Source: Williamsia muralis (GTDB lineage: Bacteria > Actinomycetota > Actinomycetes > Mycobacteriales > Mycobacteriaceae). From it: a DNA stretch of 64,000 nucleotides. The stretch spans positions 186,001 to 250,000 of the forward strand of contig NZ_PEBD01000008.1 of assembly GCF_002735905.1 (NCBI RefSeq), read 5' to 3'. The translations under genes and the position numbers were made by a program. This document shows positions 1-8,920 of this stretch, in pieces; the stretch's first letter is position 1; each line of letters starts with the position of its first letter. Under the pieces are notes generated by a model. It searched no databases and was not told the DNA's origin. It worked only from the letters and a program-made list of their open reading frames with translations.

Positions 1-1317
1 GGCTACTTCACCGCAGGGGCACCGTTCGTCTGGACTCTTGTGCTCGCCGCCGCAGTGTTCGCGATCTGGGCTCTGATAGCCGCTGATCTCGCTGCCAAGA
101 TCCCCCTGGCGGGCTATGCCTATCAGTGGACCAGTCGGATCAACGGTCCCGACCTCGGCTGGTTCACCGGCTATGTCGCTCTCATCGGCTGGATCAGCGG
201 AATGACCGGCGTCGGATACGTCTTCACCGGCTACTTCGGCGGAGTGGTCGGCTGGACCATGACTCAGACCGAGCAGATCTTGATGACCATCGCCGTGGTG
301 GCGGTCTGCGTTCTGATCAACATCTACGGTGTCCGGTTTGCCACCACGGTCAACAACATCGGCGTCAGTCTGGAACTGCTCATCACCGTCGGTGCCACCA
401 TCGTCATTGCCGTCATCGCGCTGTTGATCCATGACGACCACCAGCCGATCTCGGTTCTCTTCACCGGCGGCACCCAGGGCGATCACGACACGTATGTGGC
501 CGCGTGGCTTGCGGCGGCGCTCGGACCGTTCTTCGGCCTGCTCGGCGTGGAAGCGGGAGCCGATGTGGCCGAGGAGACCAAATCCGCTCGACATGTGGTG
601 CCACGCACGATGTTCTACGCTCTCGCCACATCTGTTGTCATCGAACTGGCGATGTACATCGTTTACGTTCTCGCGATCCGCGACACCGACTCCCTGGAAG
701 CGGCGACGGTGTCCCCGATCGAGGAGATCCTCAACCAGCAGGTGGGCTCGGTGGCCACCAAGATCATCATCGCCATCGCCCTCACCAACATCCTTGCGTG
801 CCTACTCGCCAACATGTTGGTCGCGACCCGCCTGACCTATTCGATGGCCCGTGACAACATGCTTCCGTTCTCGGGAATCCTGCGCCGAGTGTCCCCCACC
901 CGGCAGACACCGATGTATGCCGTTGTCGCGCTGGGACTCTTGTCAGCAGGCCTGTTGATGTCGGCACTGGTCAACGAGCAGGCCTTCACCTACATCCTCG
1001 GGATCGCGACCCTCGCGTTCTTCTCCGTCTACATCCTCCAGACCGCCGGCTTGATCGTCGGAGCCCGGCGGGGCACCATCCCTGCTGCCGAACCGGGCAC
1101 TTTCGATCTCGGACGTGCCCGCATGCCCATCTACATCGTCGGGCTCATCGTCTTCTGCGCTGTCGAGATCGCCCTCCTCGTGCTCCCGCAATTCGCAGGC
1201 AACGGCTGGGTGTTCTTGGGAGTGGTTGCAGTCGGCGCCCTTTGGTGGGTCGCTGCACTGCGGCCACGCCTTCAACGCGGTGACGCCGGCAAGGACTTCG
1301 CGGCCACGCACCACTGA
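1..1317 (+). CDS. APC-superfamily amino acid/amine permease (5' partial)
   Basis: The frame is open from the first base, so the true start lies upstream; 438 residues are visible. The product is very hydrophobic with about ten membrane segments and carries the stretch GVEAGADVAEETK, typical of APC-family transporters that exchange or import amino acids and amines. It should sit in the cytoplasmic membrane. The transaminase gene follows after 42 bases on the same strand, so the two are probably co-transcribed and the permease may bring in the amine or amino acid that the enzyme uses. The substrate cannot be read from the sequence. Confidence 0.85.
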   Translation, partial: GYFTAGAPFVWTLVLAAAVFAIWALIAADLAAKIPLAGYAYQWTSRINGPDLGWFTGYVALIGWISGMTGVGYVFTGYFGGVVGWTMTQTEQILMTIAVVAVCVLINIYGVRFATTVNNIGVSLELLITVGATIVIAVIALLIHDDHQPISVLFTGGTQGDHDTYVAAWLAAALGPFFGLLGVEAGADVAEETKSARHVVPRTMFYALATSVVIELAMYIVYVLAIRDTDSLEAATVSPIEEILNQQVGSVATKIIIAIALTNILACLLANMLVATRLTYSMARDNMLPFSGILRRVSPTRQTPMYAVVALGLLSAGLLMSALVNEQAFTYILGIATLAFFSVYILQTAGLIVGARRGTIPAAEPGTFDLGRARMPIYIVGLIVFCAVEIALLVLPQFAGNGWVFLGVVAVGALWWVAALRPRLQRGDAGKDFAATHH

Positions 1318-1359
1318 AGCTGACCCTCCCGCAACCCAACCATCGAAAGGACTTCGAAC

Positions 1360-2385
1360 ATGACCACCAGCAACGACATCGACTACTCCGCCAGCAACCT
1401 CGTGAGCGTCGCGCCAGGCGCGATCCGGGAACCCACACCGTCGGGCTCTGTGATCCAGTACAGCGAATACGAACTCGACGAATCGAGCCCGTTCGCCGGC
1501 GGCGCAGCGTGGGTCGAAGGCGAGTATGTTCCGGCAGCAGAAGCCCGGATCTCATTGTTCGACACCGGTTTCGGCCACTCAGACTTGACGTATACCGTGG
1601 CACATGTGTGGCATGGCAACATCTTTCGGTTGAAAGATCACATCGACCGGGTCTTCGACGGCGCGAGAGAGCTTCGTTTGCAGTCGCCGCTGTCGAAGGC
1701 AGAGGTCGAAGACATCACCAAACGATGCGTCAGTCTGTCGCAACTACGCGAGTCCTTCGTCAACATCACGATCACCCGCGGCTACGGGGCGAGGAAGGGC
1801 GAGAAGGATCTGAGCAAGTTGACGTCTCAGATCTACATCTACGCAATTCCATACCTGTGGGCATTTCCGCCTGAGGAGCAGATCTTCGGCACGTCGGCGA
1901 TCGTGCCCCGCCACGTGCGCCGTGCCGGACGCAACACGGTGGATCCCACGGTGAAGAACTACCAGTGGGGCGACCTGACCGCCGCGAGCTTCGAGGCAAA
2001 GGACCGAGGCGCCCGAACCGCCATCCTGCTCGACTCGGACAACTGCGTCGCCGAAGGTCCCGGATTCAACGTGGTGATGGTCAAGGATGGCAAGTTGTCG
2101 TCGCCGTCACGGAATGCGTTGCCCGGCATCACCCGGCTGACGGTCATGGAGCTTGCTGCCGACATGGGGATCGAGTTCACCCTGCGCGACATCACGAGCC
2201 GCGAACTGTACGAGGCCGACGAACTGATCGCTGTGACCACCGCCGGTGGCATCACTCCGATCACGTCACTCGACGGCGTGCCGCTGGGCGATGGTGAGCC
2301 CGGTCCGATGACGGTTGCGATCAGAGACAGGTTCTGGGCGCTCATGGACGAGCCGTCGCCTCTCGTCGAGGCGATCGAATACTGA
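1360..2385 (+). CDS. fold-type IV PLP transaminase, (R)-amine transaminase-like
   Basis: 341 residues. The sequence follows, nearly end to end, the (R)-selective amine transaminase of Arthrobacter sp. KNK168 as I remember it. Shared stretches include GGAAW, EARIS, HSDLTYTV, VKNYQWGDL, EGPGFNVV, ALPGITR and TTAGG. Lys199 in VKNYQWGD is the expected Schiff-base lysine. Fold-type IV enzymes also include branched-chain and D-amino acid transaminases, but the HSDLTYTV region and the overall match favour amine transfer to a keto acid. An ATG preceded by a GAAAGGA-type ribosome site sets the start. It lies just downstream of a permease, suggesting amine uptake and deamination. Substrate range is inferred. 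Confidence 0.82.
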   Translation: MTTSNDIDYSASNLVSVAPGAIREPTPSGSVIQYSEYELDESSPFAGGAAWVEGEYVPAAEARISLFDTGFGHSDLTYTVAHVWHGNIFRLKDHIDRVFDGARELRLQSPLSKAEVEDITKRCVSLSQLRESFVNITITRGYGARKGEKDLSKLTSQIYIYAIPYLWAFPPEEQIFGTSAIVPRHVRRAGRNTVDPTVKNYQWGDLTAASFEAKDRGARTAILLDSDNCVAEGPGFNVVMVKDGKLSSPSRNALPGITRLTVMELAADMGIEFTLRDITSRELYEADELIAVTTAGGITPITSLDGVPLGDGEPGPMTVAIRDRFWALMDEPSPLVEAIEY

Positions 2386-2398
2386 TCTTCGGCTCGTC

Positions 2399-3069
2399 TC
2401 ATAGATTGCTGTCGGCCACCCAGCCTTCCTCAGCCAGCACCGTCGACAAGGCGACGGCTGCGCAAGGAGGCTCGGTGACGCCAAATCGTGGGCAGCGGGC
2501 TCGTAATTCGTTGTGCAAGTGCCGTTGTGGTGTCAGACCGAACGGTTCCTCTCCCGTGGTGCGATCACACCCCACAGCGAGACGTACACCTCGGCGGTAC
2601 CGACTCCGAGCCCGGCGATGTCGCACTTGATCTCGACGCGACGGTAGTTGGGCTCGGTGCGGTCGACGGCGCTCAGCTGGTCCGGCGTCAGCATTGTCAT
2701 CACCACCGAGATCGGCGGGCCGGGGCGACGGAACGGGGCCGCGGGGATGAACCCGGCGACGCTGCGGTGCGCACTGTGGCCGACAGAGATGTCGCTGACG
2801 GTGCCGAGGAGGAACGGAACACACCCATCGACATCAGCGAGCTTTCGCCTCATCACCGCTGCACAGGCGTTTGAACCCACCGCGATCACCGGCCGGCGTT
2901 GCGACAGTCCAGGTTTCGCCGCCCTGTGCAGCTCGCGCTCGATGCCCTCGACCGTGGCAAGCTGTCGGTACTCGTCGTGTACGAGCACGCCGGTGCCGGC
3001 GACAGCTCGGCCGGGGTACTCCATGGGCCGGGCCGTCAGGTCGTCGTCACTCTCGGACACCGGGCACAT
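2399..3069 (-). pseudogene. hypothetical protein gene with an apparent -1 frameshift
   Basis: The 5' part reads from ATG at 3069 (an earlier start at 3135 is possible) and contains AVGSNACAAVMRRKL, VGHSAH and TEPNYRRVEI. It then stops at 2533 shortly after SLWGVIAP. The frame one base away continues naturally from about 2548 as EEPFGLTPQRHLHNE and ends near AEEGWVADSNL at 2399. One missing base near 2545-2552 explains this. I do not recognise the family. The (V)GSN motif and the late Glu-Pro-x-Tyr-x-Arg recall the gamma-glutamylcyclotransferase fold, but that is only a hint. The gene is either broken or mis-sequenced. Confidence 0.55.
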
Positions 3070-3143
3070 GATATCGACGCTCAAACGCAGGTTTTGTGTT
3101 TCTTCACAGGCGCTGCAACGACTGCAAGGAGACACAAAGCCTG

Positions 3144-3629
3144 CTAATTCTGCGGCCAGCGATTACGACGCCAGATCGCAGCCGACAGAACCGTCGCGAA
3201 AGCGCACCACGCGGCGTACGGAACCAGCGCCGTGGAAGCAATCGGCGACCCTGGCTGCGCGCGCCGAACCAGATCGACACAACTCAGTGTGAGCGCACCT
3301 GCGGTCGCGGTCGCAGCATCGAGACGATGCGCTTTGAAGAAGACCCAGGTCCAGGACCCGTTGAGGACCAGATTCAGGTACAGCGCTCGTTCGAAGGCGG
3401 CCGCGTCGATGTGCCGACCCTGCTCGTGCAAACGGTCGACCACCACCGCCGAGCTGATGGCGACATCGCTGTAGAGCGCGGTCCACACGATCGGGAACGC
3501 GACGGACGGTGGCTGGAACGGCGGCTTCGACAGCTTGCGGTACCAGCGGGTGTTCACGTCTTGCGACGCCAACGCGCCGATGCCTGCTGTCAAACCTGCG
3601 GCGGCGGATGTCTTGACCAGTGAGCGCAT
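3144..3629 (-). CDS. TspO/MBR family tryptophan-rich membrane protein
   Basis: 161 residues with about five membrane segments. Family signatures are WYRKLSKPPFQPPS near residues 29-42, FPIVWTALY, LNGSWTWVFF and the C-terminal PYAAWCAFAT. TspO proteins bind porphyrins and are linked to tetrapyrrole handling and stress responses. The length is normal for the family. It is transcribed on the minus strand with the small PLDc_N membrane gene upstream and about 90 bases between them. Nothing in the surrounding sequence points to a particular ligand. Confidence 0.85.
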   Translation of the reverse strand: MRSLVKTSAAAGLTAGIGALASQDVNTRWYRKLSKPPFQPPSVAFPIVWTALYSDVAISSAVVVDRLHEQGRHIDAAAFERALYLNLVLNGSWTWVFFKAHRLDAATATAGALTLSCVDLVRRAQPGSPIASTALVPYAAWCAFATVLSAAIWRRNRWPQN

Positions 3630-3713
3630 ATCGGGCCCCTTTTCGACGACTCAGCCAACGGTACGTCGCCGGTTCGCAGGTCCGAGGGGGTTTCGCGTGA
3701 CCTGAACGGGCTG

Positions 3714-4142
3714 TCAGCCTTCCTCGCGCCGACGGCGCCGCCATTCCAGATCGGCGTCGCGCCGCTGCTGTTCAGCTCGTTCGCGGCAGCGCTGCAAGAA
3801 CTCCGCGTCCGCGACGGGGTCTTGCGGGACGAACCGGCCTTTGCGGTCATATTCGGGAAACAGTGACCCGGCACCACGGTCGACGGGCCGGCGACGATTG
3901 CGGACACGAGGGCGACCGCTGAGAAACCACACCACCGATCCGACAAACGGAAGGATGATCACCAGCAGCAGCCAGCCCCACCGCGGCATGCCTTTTGGCT
4001 CACCTTCACCGCCGACGATGTCGACCAGCGAGGCGATCATCAAGATCAGCACGATGAGTGTCACGTAGGGCATGTACGGCCCCCACCAATACATCCCCCA
4101 CCAGTACGGGTAGTACAACGGCACACTCGCCCCCTCGGTCAC
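3714..4142 (-). CDS. PLDc_N-type two-helix membrane protein
   Basis: 142 residues from GTG at 4142. A second GTG at 4124, preceded by GAGGG, has a better ribosome site and would give 136 residues. The N-terminus is rich in Tyr and Trp. Two membrane helices follow, about residues 26-45 and 55-74, with GWLLLVIILPFVGSVVWFL between them and the soluble part. This matches the phospholipase D nuclease N-terminal (PLDc_N) domain, which is often found alone in actinobacteria. The tail is charged and Arg-rich. No catalytic HKD motif is present, so it is not itself a phospholipase. Function unknown. Confidence 0.7.
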   Translation of the reverse strand: MTEGASVPLYYPYWWGMYWWGPYMPYVTLIVLILMIASLVDIVGGEGEPKGMPRWGWLLLVIILPFVGSVVWFLSGRPRVRNRRRPVDRGAGSLFPEYDRKGRFVPQDPVADAEFLQRCRERAEQQRRDADLEWRRRRREEG

Positions 4143-4333
4143 ATGATCGGCGCAACTCTTTCACGATGGCCGCTGCGTGAATAGACACTGAGCGATGGAC
4201 ATCTCCGGCGGAAGGCATTTTCTGTCGATCGATAGGCTGATTGCCGGAGCTGCCGACGCAATGCTCGCGCAGGGACTGATCTGATCGGCGAAACCGGCAC
4301 CCCACCCGGTGGTGATCATGGAGGATCAGGTTC

Positions 4334-5230
4334 GTGCAGGTCGGAATGACGTTGCCGGTGATGGAACCGGACCTCGATGCAACAGTTCTCAAACAGTGGG
4401 CGAAAGCCGTTGACGATGGGCCTTTTTCGTCCATCTGCTGGGGCGAGCGCATGGCCTTCGACAATCCCGACAGTCTCACGTTGCTCGGTGCAGTTGCCGC
4501 GTGGACCGACCGGGTGCAACTGGTCACCACGGTGATCGTGCCCCAGCTCCACGACCCGGTCATGCTGGCGAAGGCGCTCGCAACAGGCGACATGCTCTCC
4601 GGCGGGCGGTTGACGGTCGGACTCGGGGTAGGCGGACGGCACGAGGACTATCGAGCAGTCGGCGCCGACCCGAAGAGTCAGACCATCCGCGGCATGGCCG
4701 ACCGCGTCGCGATCATGAAGCGGGTGTGGGCCGGCGAACGGATCACCGATTCAGTGCTCCCCGTCGGCCCCTCACCCGAGCAGGAGGGTGGACCTCGGCT
4801 GATGGTCGGAACCATCGGGCCGAAAACGGTTCGCTCCGCGGCGCATTGGGCCGAGGGCTTGGCCGGGACCACGCTTGACCTGGACGTCGACAAGCAGAAA
4901 GCGCTGTTCGACGTCGCCACCACCTCGTGGGCGGAGGCAGGCAAGAAGCCACCGCATCTGGCGACATCCTTCTGGTTCGCACTCGGCGATCCCGAACCCG
5001 CCCGCGCGCAGATCCACCATCACCTGCGTCGGTACATGAATTGGATTCCTGCCGACTTCGTCGACGCCATCGCTCCCACCACCGGCTGGGCGGGCGACGA
5101 GAATCAGCTTGCCGAGGTATTGGCGAAGTTCGCTGCCATCGGCACCGACGAGATCCACCTCATCCCGACCAGTTCAGACGTCAGTCAACTTCAACGCGTT
5201 GCGGACGTGGTCGAGGCATTTCGCGATTAG
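4334..5230 (+). CDS. LLM-class flavin/F420-dependent oxidoreductase
   Basis: 298 residues from GTG at 4334, with GGAGG ten bases upstream. The start VQVGMTLPVMEPDLD and the block LSGGRLTVGLGVGGRHEDY are typical of luciferase-like (alpha/beta)8 oxidoreductases, which use FMN or coenzyme F420. F420-dependent members are abundant in mycobacterial relatives. There are no operon partners: the upstream gene is divergent and the next gene is 209 bases away. The substrate and the choice of FMN or F420 cannot be told from sequence alone. Confidence 0.8.
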   Translation: MQVGMTLPVMEPDLDATVLKQWAKAVDDGPFSSICWGERMAFDNPDSLTLLGAVAAWTDRVQLVTTVIVPQLHDPVMLAKALATGDMLSGGRLTVGLGVGGRHEDYRAVGADPKSQTIRGMADRVAIMKRVWAGERITDSVLPVGPSPEQEGGPRLMVGTIGPKTVRSAAHWAEGLAGTTLDLDVDKQKALFDVATTSWAEAGKKPPHLATSFWFALGDPEPARAQIHHHLRRYMNWIPADFVDAIAPTTGWAGDENQLAEVLAKFAAIGTDEIHLIPTSSDVSQLQRVADVVEAFRD

Positions 5231-5439
5231 TCCGATCCGGAAATCTCGCCCAAAACCGCTCGATCGACAGACGGCTCGATCGAACAGACGTCATTCACTT
5301 GGACCACCTTTGTCCGGTAAGTAACACGGCTGCCGAGATCATTCGATATCGAAATGACGATCGCATCGCAATTCTGCTGTGCGATTGTTCGATGAAATCA
5401 AAATTCGCTCAAGAATCCCGAACAGCGTGGAGGTCAGAA

Positions 5440-5940
5440 ATGCGATTTGTGAAAAAGTGCGTGGCAGCAGCAGGGGCCGCGATGACAGCGCTTGCCATCT
5501 CGGTGGGGACCACACCGGCCGCAGGTGCCGCTCCAATCGGACCGACGCTGACCGCAGCGCCGGTCACCGTCTACCAGATTCCGGCAATCGGGTTGCAGAT
5601 CAGTGGCCTTCTCACTGGCGGACCGCTCCTGGCATCAATCCAGGCAAGTGCGCAAGCCCCCGGACTCACCACATTCTCCGCTCCTGCGAGCCCGGTGACA
5701 TGTTCGACCACTGCAGCAGGCGCACTAGTACGAATCGACTACATCAATCTCTCCACCGGCGTTCGCGGGAGCAGCACCGTCAAACCCTGCCGCTACTTCC
5801 TCGATCCCGCGCCCACGCACCAGACGGTGAACACCGGATCAGGCCCGGTTGCCTTCACGGTTTCGTTGAAGGGGTCGTCCGCATACCCGAATGCGGGCCA
5901 ACCCTCCCTTCCGGGCGGTGGCGGTTTCATCGCGCCGTGA
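5440..5940 (+). CDS. small secreted hypothetical protein
   Basis: 166 residues from ATG at 5440, preceded by GGAGG at the right spacing. The first 29 or so residues form a clear Sec signal peptide (MRFVKKC, then an Ala-rich core, then PAAGAA) with a likely cut after AGA. The mature part has two cysteines, in PVTCSTT and VKPCRYF, that could form a disulfide. I do not recognise the family. Small secreted proteins of this kind are common in the cell envelope of mycolic-acid bacteria. Confidence 0.75.
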   Translation: MRFVKKCVAAAGAAMTALAISVGTTPAAGAAPIGPTLTAAPVTVYQIPAIGLQISGLLTGGPLLASIQASAQAPGLTTFSAPASPVTCSTTAAGALVRIDYINLSTGVRGSSTVKPCRYFLDPAPTHQTVNTGSGPVAFTVSLKGSSAYPNAGQPSLPGGGGFIAP

Positions 5941-5956
5941 CCCAATGACACCGGCA

Positions 5957-6000
5957 GAGGTGCGCGCCGGCGCCGTGGTTGCACATCCGGGGCGCACCTC
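5957..6000 (+). terminator. possible transcription terminator hairpin
   Basis: Nine-base arms GAGGTGCGC (5957-5965) and GCGCACCTC (5992-6000) pair perfectly, with a GC-rich 26-base loop. It starts 17 bases after the stop of the secreted protein gene. No U-tract follows, which is common in actinobacterial terminators. Confidence 0.35.
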
Positions 6001-6157
6001 GCCCGCCGTTACCTGTCCGTTACCGTTCGTCACGATTGCGCGCCGAAGCTCGTTGCGCATTGCTTGGGTGAGCGCAACTTTCTAGTGTTCAGGCAGAGCC
6101 ACCAACCAGACGCCCGAGTTTGCGTGGATTCCCGTATCGAACGAGAAAGGCAGAACA

Positions 6158-6550
6158 ATGAGCACAGATTTCCTGGCACCCGAGTTCTCCGACCACGAGT
6201 GGCCGTTCGAGATCAGTGTCGAATCCTTCACCGACGCTCACGCAGTCGTCCGGGTGAGTGGCAACGCCGACATGGTGACCTCTCCGCAGCTTCTGGCGGT
6301 GATCAATGCAGCGATGGCCAATTACTCAGAGGTGGTACTCGACCTGTCTCAGGTGAACTTCTTCTCCTCTGCCGCCGTCGATGTGGTGTTCGAGGCGTAC
6401 GCTCGCCGGCCCGACAGCTTCAGGGTCTTCGCGCCGGTCCGTCCGGCCCGTCAGGTACTCGAACTGTTTGCCGACGAGCGCCTGCTCACCGAAGCGCCAG
6501 CTCCGGTCGTCGACATCCGCCGCGCTCCCGGCCTTCAAGACGCGTCCTGA
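6158..6550 (+). CDS. STAS-domain protein, anti-sigma-factor-antagonist-like
   Basis: 130 residues. The stretch VVLDLSQVNFFSSAAVDVV matches the core of STAS domains such as SpoIIAA, where a Ser in this region is phosphorylated by an anti-sigma kinase. Here the usual DSSG is FSSA, so Ser at this position is the candidate phosphosite. Family knowledge suggests a partner-switching role in stress sigma-factor control, but no kinase or sigma factor lies next to it. The next gene is convergent, with 11 bases between them. Confidence 0.75.
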   Translation: MSTDFLAPEFSDHEWPFEISVESFTDAHAVVRVSGNADMVTSPQLLAVINAAMANYSEVVLDLSQVNFFSSAAVDVVFEAYARRPDSFRVFAPVRPARQVLELFADERLLTEAPAPVVDIRRAPGLQDAS

Positions 6551-6561
6551 TCACAGGGGTT

Positions 6562-7647
6562 TCAGAGCTTGAAACGGCCCGCCATGCCCCGCAAGGGCAT
6601 GTCTGCACTCGTGAGGATTCCTGGTCGCGCGTTGACCACTGAACGGATCGAGTTCAGCGCGGGCAAACCTGTGACGGTCATGCCGATGGATGCGAAATCC
6701 TCGGGATTGTCGAGTCGCACACCGGGTTTCGGGAAGATCATGTGCTTGCTGTAGATGTTCGGGTCGCCCTGGATATGGGTGATGTAGCAGCCCTTGATAT
6801 CCCAGCTGGGCGCGGTGTGGGGTGTCATCTGCCATTCCAGGTGTGACTCGACCCGCGGCACACCGTCCACCATGCCCTGGTACTTGATGTAGTTCGCGCC
6901 CAGCGAACCCTTCGGCATCTGATACCACCCAAGGTCCACGTCTTTGGTGCACGCGCCAAGCTCATAGGAGAACTTGACCTCGTCCAGCTCCAGATCAAAA
7001 CAATCGGCCATCATGTAGACGCTGTCGGAGAACACTCTCGTGTACTTCTCCAGCGATCCGGGAATGGACGGGTCGTCGATCGGACGTCCGTACCCGACCT
7101 CTTTCCACGTCTCCACCGAGTGGTGGCAGGACACATCCACGGATTCGATGACGGTCACGTTCTCGATGTCTGCCACATCCGCGGAGTGGACGACTCCGAG
7201 TATCTGGCACAGTCCCGGGTTCATACCGGTGCCATAGAAGGTGGAACCTCCTCGCTGACAGGCGGCTTCGAGTACCTCGGTGGTCTTCTTGCCGGACGGG
7301 TGCGGGTGGTTCTGATTTCTGTGGTGCCCCGTGATCCAGTCGGCCGTGGTGACGATGTTGATGCCGGCTTCGAGCACACGCTCGTACAGTTCTTCGTCCG
7401 GGAACACCCCGTGGAAGGTCAACACATCCGGCTTCGCAGCGATGATGTCGTCCACCGATCCGGTGGCGATGACCCCGTTCGGCGCCAGGCCCGCTATCTC
7501 GCCCGCGTCCCGGCCCACCTTCTCCGGGGTGTAGCAGTGCAAGCCGATCAGCTCCAGGTCGGGATGACTTGCGATCCGCTTGATCATCTCGGTTCCCACA
7601 TTTCCTGTGGCCACCTGGAATACGCGAATCTTCTCAGCAGTACTCAT
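6562..7647 (-). CDS. DapB-fold NAD(P)-dependent oxidoreductase
   Basis: 361 residues. The N-terminus KIRVFQVATGNVGTEMIKRI is a Rossmann dinucleotide site like that of dihydrodipicolinate reductases and the related 2,4-diaminopentanoate dehydrogenase family. Its length (361, against about 250 for DapB) and lack of obvious DapB C-terminal motifs argue against lysine biosynthesis. It lies 64 bases downstream of the Rieske oxygenase gene on the same strand, so the two probably form one transcript and one pathway. A divergent TetR gene controls the other side. The substrate is unknown. Confidence 0.75.
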   Translation of the reverse strand: MSTAEKIRVFQVATGNVGTEMIKRIASHPDLELIGLHCYTPEKVGRDAGEIAGLAPNGVIATGSVDDIIAAKPDVLTFHGVFPDEELYERVLEAGINIVTTADWITGHHRNQNHPHPSGKKTTEVLEAACQRGGSTFYGTGMNPGLCQILGVVHSADVADIENVTVIESVDVSCHHSVETWKEVGYGRPIDDPSIPGSLEKYTRVFSDSVYMMADCFDLELDEVKFSYELGACTKDVDLGWYQMPKGSLGANYIKYQGMVDGVPRVESHLEWQMTPHTAPSWDIKGCYITHIQGDPNIYSKHMIFPKPGVRLDNPEDFASIGMTVTGLPALNSIRSVVNARPGILTSADMPLRGMAGRFKL

Positions 7648-7711
7648 GTGTTGTCTCCCTGTTGATCTCGGCTTGTGTACGGATCATCGGACCGGGCGGT
7701 TCGACCACCGA

Positions 7712-8740
7712 TCACGATGTGGCCTCGACTGTCGACGTGTGAGCGTGGGCGCGGTTCTGCTCATCGGGATAGAACTGCGCGGCCCAGGCGCGCAGGGCCC
7801 GAAAGCCCTCGAACTCTTTGCGCGAGAGGGCCGGTGGGTCGGAGTATCGCTGGTGCGCCCAGATGTTGATGTCGGCCGCGAACTGTTCGATGATGTAGTT
7901 CGCCATCGTTTTCGCGTAGTCGTTCATCTCCGCGGACTGGTCACCGGGCTTGCGCCCGATCCACACCGCGAACCGGACATCGGACGTGTTGTCGTCGACG
8001 GGCGTCACCGCGGACAGCGTGCGGTTGTCGACCATGCCCCAGCTCTTGGTGACCGCCACGCCGAGTCCGCCGTTGATGGCCTCCACCCCGCTGCTGACAT
8101 CGTCTTCGGAGACTGCGTCGTCAAAGGCCACCGTGAAGTCGACATACGAGACCGGCTCGTCGAAGTCCTGCCGGGTGAACTCTGGGATAAAGGGCGTTTT
8201 GTGCACGAATTTGAAGTGGGCGAAGTCTACGCCGTTTTCCATGATGTATTGCGGATGCAGTTCCAGCCGTTCGCGGTAGAGCACGCCGACGGGGAACGAG
8301 GGGTAGTAGTCGTCCGCGCTCTTGCCGTCGTCGAAGTCGGCAAACACATCCGGAACATCGAAGTAGGGGGCTCGGCCCTCCACGTCGTGCCAGATCCAGA
8401 TGGATTCGTTGCGCTCGACGACGGGATAACTGCGGATCCGCCGGCCCTTGTTCGGATGATTCTCGTAGGGAATGCAGACATTCCGGCCTTCAGAGTTCCA
8501 TTCCCATCCGTGAAACGGGCAAACCAGGTTCTCCCCCTCCACATGTCCGCCGTAGCCGAGGTGGGCGCCGAGATGTTCGCAGTACGCGTCGAAGACCGCC
8601 ACCTGGCCCGACGTGGTTCGCCATGCCACCATCTCGCGGCCGAAATACGTCATCCGGTGGACTTCGCGCACGGTGACCTCAGCCGACCAAGCCACCTGAA
8701 ACCAGCCGGTCGGCTTCATGGACAGTGTGGGTTTGGCCAC
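7712..8740 (-). CDS. Rieske non-haem iron oxygenase, KshA-like
   Basis: 342 residues from GTG at 8740, which has GGAGG seven bases upstream; a longer open frame to 8902 lacks such a site. The Rieske cluster ligands are Cys54, His56, Cys74 and His77 (CEH and CPFHGWEW). The mononuclear iron site is Asp172-x2-His175-x4-His180 (DFAHFKFVH). The layout resembles the oxygenase of 3-ketosteroid 9-alpha-hydroxylase, though similarity is moderate and the sequence does not show that steroids are the substrate. An electron donor is needed; a ferredoxin reductase of the right type is encoded at 20948-22012. Its partner downstream is the DapB-fold reductase. Confidence 0.82.
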   Translation of the reverse strand: MAKPTLSMKPTGWFQVAWSAEVTVREVHRMTYFGREMVAWRTTSGQVAVFDAYCEHLGAHLGYGGHVEGENLVCPFHGWEWNSEGRNVCIPYENHPNKGRRIRSYPVVERNESIWIWHDVEGRAPYFDVPDVFADFDDGKSADDYYPSFPVGVLYRERLELHPQYIMENGVDFAHFKFVHKTPFIPEFTRQDFDEPVSYVDFTVAFDDAVSEDDVSSGVEAINGGLGVAVTKSWGMVDNRTLSAVTPVDDNTSDVRFAVWIGRKPGDQSAEMNDYAKTMANYIIEQFAADINIWAHQRYSDPPALSRKEFEGFRALRAWAAQFYPDEQNRAHAHTSTVEATS

Positions 8741-8843
8741 TCCGAACCTCCGCGTTTTCTGAATTACGTTGTGCCGCAGTCGACGCCGAGTATCCACTCG
8801 GATGGACCACGCACCCTGCGGCGGCCGCGCTGACCACAACCGT

Positions 8844-8876
8844 AGAACCATCTGTGAAACTTGTAAAGAGGGTTCT
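8844..8876. promoter_or_regulatory. inverted-repeat operator between Rieske and TetR genes
   Basis: AGAACCATCT (8844-8853) and AGAGGGTTCT (8867-8876) match as inverted arms at 9 of 10 positions, with a 13-base spacer. The element lies in the divergent promoter region between the Rieske oxygenase gene and the tetR gene, 45 bases before the tetR start. It is the likely binding site of that TetR protein; this is inference from position and symmetry. Confidence 0.5.
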
Positions 8877-8920
8877 TTGAAAGTAGGCGTCGCGGCTGAC
8901 ACCGACTACCATCAGCTGTC

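Noticed and set aside
7580-8833. Long plus-strand open frame opposite the Rieske gene
   Set aside because: It lies wholly over strongly supported minus genes and has no family motifs; a codon-bias shadow.
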